NCBI GenBank assembly: GCA_018398815.1
Contig: CM031622.1
Location: forward strand, 16,717,585-16,781,584
From: Conus ventricosus
Taxonomy: Eukaryota > Mollusca > Gastropoda > Neogastropoda > Conidae
Direction of reading: 5' to 3'
DNA length: 64,000 bases
Part shown: one piece after another, positions 56,261 through 64,000 of the stretch
Position numbering within the stretch: the first letter of the stretch is position 1
How the letters are laid out: each line of letters opens with the position of its first letter
Translations under genes and position numbers: made by a program
Notes under the pieces: model-generated
Seen by the model: the letters and a program-made list of their open reading frames with translations, nothing else
Databases searched by the model: none
What the model was told of the DNA's origin: nothing

Positions 56261-58340
56261 ATGCGCCAACGAGAGTACTGGCTGAACCTGTGCCATGGCA
56301 TCCAGATCTCCACCAACTGTGACAACATCCACGCCATATACATAGGCATGAAGAAAGCATTTGGCCCTAGCGCCATCAAGATCGCACCTCTGAAATCTAC
56401 GTTGGGGGAGGTCATCACTGACCATAGCAAACAGATGGACAGATTGGCGGAGCACTACCAGGAGCTGCTCTCCAGGGAAAACTCAGTCATCCACACAGCC
56501 ATTGAGAACACCCCCTCCCTGCCTGCCTTGGAGGGGCTTGACGCCCCACCCACCATTGAGGAACTCAGCAAGGCCATCAACTTTCTAGCCTGTGGTTAAA
56601 GCTCCAGGTAGCAATGGCATTTCGGCAGAAGACATCAAAGCCAGCAAGGAGTGTTCTCTCCTAAGTCACCTCCATCAGCTTCTGCTGCAGTGTGGAGAAG
56701 AAGGGACTGTACCCCAGGACATGCGCAATGCAAACATTATCATGCTATACAAGAACCAATGGGACTGCAGCGACTGCAACAACTATCATAGAATATCCCT
56801 CTTCAGCATTGTTGGCAAAGCCTTCACCCGTGTCGTCCTCAACAGGCTGCAGCTCTCGCCAAACGAGTGTACCCAGAGGTACAGTGCGGCTTCATAGCTG
56901 CGAGGTCGACGATCAATATGATATTCTCCCTGAGGCAGCTACAAGAGAAGTGCCACGAGCAGAGAAGACCCTTGCTCATTGCATTCATCGACCTGGCCAA
57001 GGCGTTCGACTTGGTCAATAGGCCAGGCCTCTTCACCCTACTACTCTGGACATGATGCCCCCCTAAACACCTGAAAAATGATCACGTTCTTTCATGACAA
57101 CATGAATAGCGCTGTCCAGTACGACGGTTCATCTTTAAGTTAAGTTAAGAGCGGTGTCAAACAAATGTGCGTGGTCGCTCCGCCACTCTTCAGCATCTTC
57201 TTCTCCCTGCTTCGGCATCTTCTTCTCCCTGCCTTCCGACAATCTGGAGACGGCATCTTTCTCTACACTGAGAGTGACGGAAGCCTCTTCAACCTGGCAT
57301 GCCTCTGAGCAAAGAAGAAGGTGCGGAAGTCCTCATCAGGGAGATTTTCTTCACAGACACCGCCGCCGTCACTGCCCACTCTGAAGAAGCGCTACAACAG
57401 CTTATCACCTGCTTCGCTGATGGCAGCACCGAGTTTGGCCTCACTATCAGTTTGAAGAAAACAAACATCATGCGCCAAGAGGTCAGCAGCACTCCCCGCG
57501 TCTCCGTCGATGATCACACCCACGAAGGGGGCCGGAATAGCTCAGTTTGGTAGAGCGCCGGACTGGTGATCCTGGGTGCGGTTCGAGTTTCGGCACAGGG
57601 ATTTCCCTCAGAGTTAACATGTTCTGACTCCATTCCCCATACAGTCCTTCGACTGAGACCATAAACCGAGGTTCCATGTGTGAACGCACGCACAAAGATG
57701 GAGTATGGCTGCCTTAATGGCGGGATAAAAAAACGGCCATACACACAAAACTCCACTGCCTGTCTATACAGACAGTGTCCGCAGAGTATCAGCCTGCATA
57801 CGCAGAAAGAAAAGAAAGAAAGAAACACCCACGAAGTGGTCAACGACTTTACATACCTGGGCTCCACCATCTCCAGCAACCTCTCTCCGGACGCCGAGCT
57901 GAATGTGCAGTTCGGCAAGGCAGCAATAGCGATGGCTCGTCTAGCGAAGAGAGTATGGGACAACACCAAGCTAACGTCAAACACCAAGATGAAAGTGTAC
58001 CAAACCGACATGTTGAGCACTCTTCTCTACGGAAGCGAAGCATGAACCCTGTACACTCGACAAGAACGCTGACTGAACGCCTTTCACCTTCGCTGCCTCA
58101 GGAGACTCCTGGGCATCACTTGGCAAAACCGTATCACCAACAAGGACGTTCTGGCGCGGGGATGTCAAGTTGACACAGAGACGCCTGCATTGGCTTGCCC
58201 ACGTCAGCTGCATGGACGACGGTAGCATTCCAAAGGACATGCTGTGCGGTGAGCTGGCTACAGGCTCAAGACCCACAGGACGGCCCGCACGACCTGAGGG
58301 CAGGCAGCCTCGACCCAACAGACTTGAAAACAGCAGCTTC
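56261..58340 (+). pseudogene. RTE-like reverse transcriptase and C-terminal region
   Basis: EYWLNLCHGIQIS (56272-56310) starts the pre-RT region. APPTIEELSKAINFLACG (56546-56599) then an in-frame stop, APGSNGISAEDIKASK, MRNANIIMLYKN, and LLIAFIDLAKAFDLVNRPG (56970-57026) with motif A Asp. Motif C is blurred (FFTDTAAVTAHSEEALQ, 57349-57400). GLTISLKKTNIM follows. A SINE splits the next block; after it FTYLGSTISSNLSPDAELN and LAKRVWDNTKLTSNTKMKVY, MLSTLLYG (57848-58036), then RRLHWLAHVSCMDDGSIPKD (about 58172-58231). Confidence 0.75.
57528..57824 (+). mobile_element. tRNA-headed SINE with GAAA-type tail
   Basis: Flanked by the perfect 12-bp duplication ACACCCACGAAG (57516-57527 and 57825-57836). 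The head resembles a tRNA: ATAGCTCAGTTTGGTAGAGC (A box side, 57537-57556) and GGTTCGAGTTT (B box, 57580-57590). The body has GGGATAAAAAAACGGCCATA. The tail is (GAAA)n-like (57803-57824). RNA polymerase III transcript, mobilised by a LINE. Confidence 0.85.
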
Positions 58341-58457
58341 AGACCGGGTTAGCTGGCAGTCTACCATCAAACAAAAAGAGCAGAGAAGAGAGGCCCAGTA
58401 GGAAGATCAGAGGTGCTGCAGACGGCAAAGAATTGCGTCGGCACCAACAGACACTTA

Positions 58458-58545
58458 TGACCAAGACTTCACCTGCAGGAACTGCAACTAAGTCTGCCAC
58501 TCAAGGATTGGACTTCAGCCACAGCAGGCGCTGCAACTCCAAAAT
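58458..58545 (+). pseudogene. C-terminal zinc-finger-like motif of the LINE
   Basis: In the + sense FTCRNCN, a stop, then VCHSRIGL; a shifted frame gives SHSRRCN. The pattern C-X2-C ... C-x-SRIGL ... H-x3-C looks like a finger found at the end of some invertebrate LINE ORF2 proteins. Confidence 0.45.
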
Positions 58546-59324
58546 TGACAAATCCATAGCTCAACACCATTGTCTCTTGAGACAGACAGATGCCAGGCCA
58601 GGTCAGCACGCGGCCTGTATGTGGCTTCTGCCTGTGGGTCAACCACCCTGTGTGTGCTTCACATCTGACAGTCTGACACCATCATTTAACGAGTGTGGTG
58701 GACAGCCAGCCAACCCATCAACAGCAGGCAGACACAGTGCCCATTACACCAACAGAAAGTGGTCAATGCCTTTAACGTGCGCAACGGATCTCCAACTTGC
58801 AAAAGGCGAAAGATACTCACCCTGTACCCCATACACTTCACATAGCTGTTTGAAGTGTTAAGTTTTAATATAACAGCCCAGCCAACCGCACAGAGCACAG
58901 GAAAAGAAACGTCCATCACGAAGCAAGTCAGACACTCACCCCCTATCCCCCCCCCCCCAAAAAAAAAAAAATAAATAAAAAATAAATAAATAAATAAAAA
59001 ATAAAAAAAGTAAAAATAAAATTGATTATGACATGGTAGCCATACAAACTGCAGCGTATAAAATTAAACTCTGCAAGGAGACCCTTTATGGGAATCATGC
59101 CGGTTCCAAGCCTGGATAATGGAGGAGGGTTGGGCGTGGGGCCAGCTACCCTACCCCATAAAACAAAACACAGCTACAGAAACTTTGACCAAGAATCAAA
59201 TCGACACCTCAGCCCTGGGAAGGGATGGGTCTTCGACAAGATGTATGACGCCATGTGGTGAAAGCCTGAAATCTCGGGAAGCCACTAGGCCGACCGCCTT
59301 TTTTTTCAACCAGGGCAGCCAACA

Positions 59325-60261
59325 TCGGAACATGGAACGTCAGGACCATGTATGAGACAGGAAAGACATTCCAAGTAGCGTCAGAGATGAAGAACTACAA
59401 CCTAACCCTGCTTGGAGTCAGTGAAACCCACTGGATACAGTCTGGACAGAAACAGTTGACCTCGGGTGAGATGTTGCTGTACTCAGGACATGAAGAGGAC
59501 AATGCCCCCCCCCCCCCCCCCCCACCCGCACTGATGTTGTCTAAGCTCAGAGAGCGCTTATTGGGTGGGAAGGTCATGGCCCAAGAATCATCATGGCATC
59601 CTTCAGAACCAAGAAGAAGAAGATCAACATGAATGTAATACAGTGCTATGCTCCTACAAATGACAGTGAGGAAACTGACAAGGACCAGTTCTACGATAGA
59701 CTGCAGTCCATCATAGGAAAGCACCCAGAGAGAGATATCACCATCCTGATGGGGGACTTTAACGCCAAGATCAGAAAGGACAACGCTGGGTACGAGACCA
59801 TCATGGGAAGCCATGGACTGGGGGACATGAACGAGAACGGTGAACAACTGGCAGACCTATGCGTAGTCAACAGCTTTGTCATCGGTAGCAACGTTTTCAC
59901 CCACAAGAACATCCACAAGGCCACCTTGGTTTTACCAGATCACACAACAGAAAACCAGATTGACCACATCTGCATCAGCAAGAAATTCAGAAGATCCAAT
60001 CAGGCTGTGAGGGTAAAGAGAGGAGCAGACGTGGCTTTAGACCACCACTTTTTTGCGACAAGGCTTAAGTTGCAGTCAAAGAAGAATTGGATTACGGCAC
60101 ATGCAGTACGACACAAGTACAACACAGCTGTCCTGAGAGATACTAACGAGATCCAAGAATATAGACCAACCCTAGGTAACCAGTTTCAAGTACTGCAAGA
60201 ACTACTGGAAGAGGAAGACGGTACACTACAGGACAAGTGGAAGGAGACAAGGAGGCAATAA
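59325..60261 (+). pseudogene. AP endonuclease of RTE-like copy 2
   Basis: Starts NIGTWNVRTMYETGKTFQVA (59329-59388), then VSETHWIQSGQ with the catalytic Glu. A run of 19 C at 59506-59524 marks a frame change; the frame after it is open for 222 codons from 59593: VIQCYAPTNDSEETDKDQFY, TILMGDFNAKIRKDN (59742-59786), HGLGDMNENGEQLADLCVVN, ENQIDHICIS (59951-59980) and GADVALDHHFFATRL (60026-60070, final Asp-His). It ends at 60261, where a one-base shift leads into the linker. The best-preserved coding stretch of the window. Confidence 0.8.
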
Positions 60262-61500
60262 CATCAATATGCCAGGAAGTGCTTGGCCACAATAAGCACC
60301 AGCACAAGGAATGGATCTCGGCAGACAGCCTATGCAAGATCCAACAGAAGAAAGAGAAGATGGCGGCAATCAACAACAGCCAAACAAGAGCAGAGAAGGC
60401 CAAAGCACAAGCAGAACACACTGAAGCAAACAAGCAAGTAAAGAAGAGCATCAGAACTGACAAGAGGAAATATGTAGATGACCCAGCAACAGAAGCCGAA
60501 CAAGCAGCAAAACAGGGAAACATGAAAGGACTGTATGACACCACCAAGAAGCTGGCAGGAAAGCACAGGAGGCCAGAACGACCAGTAAAAGACAGAGAGG
60601 GAAGGCAGCTCACAGGAGAAGAGCAGCAGAAGAACAGACTGCTTGAGCATTTCGAGGAGCTTTTGAACAGACTATCGCCAGAGAACCCTCCAGACATCAA
60701 AGAGGCTGACTCAGATCTGCCCATAGACTGTGGTGCACCAACCAAAGAAGAAATTGGAAAGGCCATCAAACAGTTGAAGAACGGAAAGGCGGCAGGATCT
60801 GACAACATCCCGCAGAGGCGCTGAAGACAGACAGAGACCACAGTAGAAATGCTCTGGCCTCTCTTCAAGAAGATCTGGGAAGAGGAGCAAGTGCCAGCAG
60901 ACTGGAAGGAGGGATACCTTATCAAGATTTCCAAGAAAGGCAACCTTAGCAACTACGCGAACTACAGAGAAATCACACGGCTGTTTGTGCCAGGAAAGGT
61001 TTTCAACAGAGTAATTTTGACCAGGTTAAAGGATCCAGTTTCGCCCTGTGGGTTGGGCATAGAATAGACCCACTGCCCTGCCATGCATGCCGTAAGAGGC
61101 GACTAAGGCAGGACCACCTCGCCCGGAGGATAAAGGGGTTTGCGTAAGGCTAACAACAGTTACAGAAACATCGACGAAATAGGGACCAACTGGACTGGAA
61201 TGACCAGACCAGCCCAGAACAGAGTGCAATGGCGAAGGGTCATCGATAGCCTATGTTCCACCGGGAGCGATAGGTATAATTAATGAATGAAAGGATCCAG
61301 TTGATGCTCAACTTCGCGACCAGCAGGCTAGCTTTCGCAAGGATCGATCCTGCACAGACCAGATCGCAACGCTTCGCATCATCGTTGAGCAATCGAACGA
61401 ATGGAACTCATTCTTGTATGTCAACTTTATCGACTACGAGAAAGCCTTTGAGAGCGTAGACCGAGACACCCTATGGAAGTTTCTCCGACATTAAGGTGTG
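60237..61500 (+). pseudogene. Linker and RT start of RTE-like copy 2
   Basis: Open 60237-60824 (195 codons): charged linker, ERPVKDREGRQLTGEEQQKN, then TKEEIGKAIKQLKNGKAAGS (60741-60800), the usual RT entry. After a frame change LFKKIWEEEQVPADWKEGYL (60853-60912), VFNRVILTRLKDPV, then the 249-bp insertion. The same frame of the LINE continues at 61303 with AQLRDQQASFRKD and YVNFIDYEKAFESVDRD (61418-61468), motif A with its Asp. No RT palm motif C remains. Confidence 0.75.
61041..61289 (+). mobile_element. 249-bp non-autonomous insertion
   Basis: Bounded by a perfect 13-bp duplication AAAGGATCCAGTT (61028-61040 and 61290-61302); the LINE frame is continuous when it is removed. It contains TGCCGTAAGAGGCGACTAAG and, near its end, NRVQWRRVIDSLCSTGSDRY (+ sense), which reads like the last residues of a LINE protein, followed by TTAATGAATG. 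Probably a severely 5'-truncated LINE or a SINE using a LINE tail. Confidence 0.75.
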
Positions 61501-61790
61501 CCGGTGTCGTATATAATACTGTCGCTCATAAAATGGTGTCGCAGCGACAGTATTTCCCGGGAAATACTGCAGATGGTCCGTGAAAAATTATCACTGAGCG
61601 ACTTAATTTCATAAAAATTGTCAGCGCGACAGGATTTTACGAGAAACGCCCATAAAATCGTGTCGTTGCCTAAAAATAAAATCATGTCGCAGCGACAGCA
61701 TTTCATGTTAAAAAAAAATTGCTGCCGTAGAAAAGTTGTCGCTCTGAGACAGCATTTCCCGTAAAAAAATTAAAAAAAATCGACGTCGAA
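61500..61790. repeat. Cluster of palindromes and short repeats
   Basis: A perfect 22-bp palindrome at 61548-61569: CAGTATTTCCC then its reverse complement. TGTCGCAGCGACA occurs at 61537-61549 and 61685-61697. CATAAAAT-GTGTCG and GACAGCATTTC recur. No coding content. Confidence 0.75.
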
Positions 61791-62069
61791 GACATGTTCG
61801 GTCTCTGGCCCCAACTCTACCCCACCTCCCTCTCTCATGGTTTTACGTATCAGTTGCCCCATTGTCTTTCTGTCTATGATCTTATTTGTGTCTGCTTGAC
61901 TGTCGGTCTATCTTTCTGTCTCTATTTGTTTTTCTCGCTCATTTTCTCTATGTATCGCCCTCCCTCTATCTGTTTGACTCTTCTTAATTTCACTCTGTCC
62001 ATCAAACTGTCTGTCAGTTAGTTTCACTCTGTCCATCAAACTGTTTGTCAGTTGGTCTCTGCCTTTTCC
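61791..62069. other. Pyrimidine-rich spacer
   Basis: C/T-rich sequence with a 35-bp near-tandem duplication of AATTTCACTCTGTCCATCAA type (61988-62040 region). No gene. Confidence 0.5.
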
Positions 62070-62076
62070 GCCCCCT

Positions 62077-62140
<64 letters not shown>

Positions 62141-62150
62141 CTCTCTCCTG
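62070..62150. repeat. (CT)n microsatellite
   Basis: C-runs followed by about 30 CT dinucleotides. Confidence 0.95.
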
Positions 62151-62640
62151 TGAGCGTAGCCACAGAACATGGAAAGTTTTCAATTATTGTATGTTAACAT
62201 TTCGGGTCAAAGGATAAGATTGCTTTGGTGGAATACATGTTGAATTGTTAAAATATTTAGAGCGATACTTCATAGACTGGTTGCATTATAAATATTTATG
62301 ACTACTATCAATTGTTGCATGGAGATTTATACGACGCAGGTGTAAAAAGGTCTTCACTGTATATGAAAACGATAATACGATGATGGGAATGAAATAGAAA
62401 ACATATGTTTTGTATGCTAGTATCAACAGCATTCATATCATGAGTTTTAAAAATAATGATATATATACTTGCATTACGTTCATAAGGAAGAACGTACCAA
62501 GAAGCATTAATTAAGATAGAATTCTGCATGTACATACTATCATGGAAGAATGTTTTGTTGCAGTCATGGTAAATTTTGTTCTGATTATATAAAATTGATT
62601 TATTTCTTGTTGCGTACTCATGTGAATAGGCTGATGGCCT
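62151..62640. other. Non-coding AT-rich DNA
   Basis: No feature seen. Confidence 0.5.
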
Positions 62641-62659
62641 CACGAGTCTCTCTCTCACT

Positions 62660-62762
62660 GGACGTGCATGCATGCGTGCGTGTATGTGGCGAGAGCGCGA
62701 CGGTGTGTGTTGTGTGTGTGTGTGTGTGTGTGCGTGTGTGTCGTGCGTGCGTGCGTGCGTGC

Positions 62763-62806
<44 letters not shown>

Positions 62807-62808
62807 AT

Positions 62809-62839
<31 letters not shown>

Positions 62840-62856
62840 CGCGTGCGCGTGTGTGG
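62660..62856. repeat. Compound (GT)n-(GCGT)n-(GC)n microsatellite
   Basis: GT repeats, then GCGT repeats (62740-62806), GT again and (GC)n near 62833. Nearly perfect purine-pyrimidine alternation. Confidence 0.95.
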
Positions 62857-62859
62857 CAT

Positions 62860-63910
62860 CCACTTGTTTAGAATAAACATATCCAAATATTGACGGTGCT
62901 TTGAATGTTTCTTTTTGTTTTCGAACATTAATTCGTTTGTCTTTTATATAAGAAGCCATCCAAAACAAAAGAAAATTGATATAAATGTGTTATATTTAAA
63001 TTTTGAACATGATTATATTTAGGCCTTAGGTGCCTTAAAACGAGCGTAATGAAAGAAAACCCATTTAGGACGTTGCGTTCTGCATTTTTTTTCTGCGTTG
63101 TTTATGTCATTAAACGAGAGAAAAGCTTTAGAAAAGAAATGGATGATTCTTTCAACCAAATGCTATGTTAATTAATTTCAAATCACGGCTCCCTTGGAGC
63201 TTTGAATGCCTCAAAAGGACTGCAGTAAAACAAAGCGAAATGATGCCTGAAGCTCTGCAGTATGGCCTCTGATAACTTTTGGGTTACTTGTGACTAAAAT
63301 GGGTTACTTTGACTCGTTTGTAAATTCATGATTTTAAGTGCCCTAGAAGCACTGCAATTAAAGCAAGACAGCTGAAACTGTCTGTTCTGCGATTTGGCTT
63401 GTATTAGCTTTTAGACTCTTTTATGTTTGTGTTTCTGTTCTGACAATTAAGGATAATCATTTACTCTTTAAGTTTAGTTTATGAATGTGTTGAGACCTTA
63501 GGTGCCTTTAAATAGATTATCGAACAAGCTCATACATCTTATATGGCCAACAGACAAACAATATTCGTTTGGGTTATGAATAATGCGTGTCGGTTAATAC
63601 AGGCCCGTGGCCCAATATTTACCACTCCCTGGTCCATTTAACCCGAAATGATGTCTAAAGTGGGCTTCCTTTTCTTTATGAATTTTATGATTTCTTATGT
63701 AGAACTTTTTGAAATAAAGATAGCCATTTGATAGCTGTACTATATGAAGCTCTTATGATAGCTTCAAAAATAATTAACTTTGAGTGAAGTAAAATTAGTG
63801 AAGGAGGTAGGGCTGCATTTCTTAGGGGTTCTAACTTATCCAATCTTCCCCTACTTTTGTTGTGCTGAATGTCCTAGGCCTACGATATTGATAAAAAAAA
63901 ATCACATTTC
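62860..63910. repeat. AT-rich DNA with degenerate repeats of about 130-185 bp
   Basis: Blocks such as CCTTAGGTGCCTTAAAACGA (63021-63040), TGCCTCAAAAGGACTGCAGT (63207-63226), GTGCCCTAGAAGCACTGCAA (63338-63357) and CCTTAGGTGCCTTTAAATAG (63496-63515) recur in order. An old, decayed tandem array is likely. No gene. Confidence 0.45.
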
Positions 63911-63914
63911 ACAA

Positions 63915-63919
63915 CACAC

Positions 63920-63975
<56 letters not shown>
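63915..63975. repeat. (CA)n microsatellite
   Basis: Almost pure AC repeat of about 60 bases near the end of the window. Confidence 0.95.
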
Positions 63976-63976
<1 letters not shown>

Positions 63977-64000
63977 ATGGAAATTTGACTTTCGTCAAAA

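Larger units (their letters stand above)
54375..59010 (+). mobile_element. RTE-like LINE, nearly full length, copy 1
   Basis: 5' untranslated-like sequence to about 55110, AP endonuclease (55119-55900), linker, RT (56500-57520, resuming after a SINE at 57837), C-terminal region and a final zinc-finger-like motif (58458-58545). The 3' end is an A-rich tract with AAATA repeats (58965-59010). The class is judged from domain order and the C-terminal blocks; RTE is likely but other AP-nuclease clades cannot be excluded. Confidence 0.65.
59040..61500 (+). mobile_element. RTE-like LINE copy 2, truncated in the RT
   Basis: Starts with a 5' untranslated-like region (59060-59320) and runs as far as RT motif A. 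A 249-bp insertion (61041-61289) splits it, and at about 61500 the LINE stops at a cluster of palindromes. It follows copy 1 head to tail, separated by an A-rich tract. Confidence 0.7.

Noticed and set aside
57530..57600. Possible functional tRNA gene
   Set aside because: Box motifs are good but the acceptor and T-arm pairing is poor, and the segment is the head of a SINE with its own target duplication.
60143..60952. Minus-strand open frame of 269 codons
   Set aside because: It lies antisense to the well-supported LINE linker and RT start, and its product (Ser, Cys, Leu-rich) looks like a reverse-strand shadow.
62308..62928. Minus-strand open frame of 206 codons rich in His-Thr and Ala-Arg-Thr
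   Set aside because: Read-through of the GT/GCGT microsatellite; flanks show no coding signal.

Overview
The window is metazoan intergenic DNA made almost entirely of old, broken and nested transposable elements. I found no intact host gene, no rRNA gene and no stand-alone tRNA gene. The mix (Penelope-like element with a GIY-YIG nuclease, L1/Tx1-like, RTE-like and restriction-endonuclease LINEs, tRNA-headed SINEs, a Gmr1-type LTR retrotransposon, a Polinton, and many GA and CA microsatellites) suggests a marine invertebrate. A mollusc, perhaps a gastropod, is my best guess; this is inference.

Layout. 1-345 is a T/G-rich degenerate minisatellite. 2046-2959 is a Penelope-like remnant. 3434-6650 is an L1-like LINE split by an 827-bp SINE (4230-5056; target duplication ATAAAGGAA on both sides). 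7258-37979 is one Polinton/Maverick: inverted terminal repeats of about 260 bp beginning with AG, flanked by the 6-bp duplication ACTGTA. On its + strand lie, in order, packaging ATPase, small core-like protein, unknown protein X, integrase with chromodomain-like tail, penton-like minor capsid protein, small basic capsid-associated protein, major capsid protein, adenovirus-type protease, unknown protein Y, a minisatellite, further unknown coding DNA, and protein-primed DNA polymerase B. Every one of these genes is frameshifted.

Two retrotransposons sit inside the Polinton. A Gypsy-class LTR element (16071-24093, minus strand) has the unusual order gag-protease-integrase-RT-RNase H, as in Gmr1-like elements. 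An L1-like LINE (about 29.2 kb to a poly-A at 35723) splits the polymerase gene. Removing both leaves about 16 kb, a normal Polinton size.

Right of the Polinton: a minus-strand AP-endonuclease LINE (about 37990-41400); three pieces of a LINE with a restriction-like endonuclease (42125-43440, 43490-44413, 48325-49985), two of which carry a tRNA-like segment at the 3' end; a LINE tail ending in (AATC)n; long microsatellites; another minus-strand LINE with a coiled-coil ORF1 (50880-53853) carrying a 586-bp insertion with terminal direct repeats; and two RTE-like LINEs (54375-59010 and 59040-61500), each hit by a small non-autonomous element. The last 2.5 kb is AT-rich DNA with palindromes and microsatellites.

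About 28.9-41.7 kb is exceptionally rich in mononucleotide runs, and frame changes fall beside them. Part of the apparent decay there may be sequencing or consensus error rather than biology.
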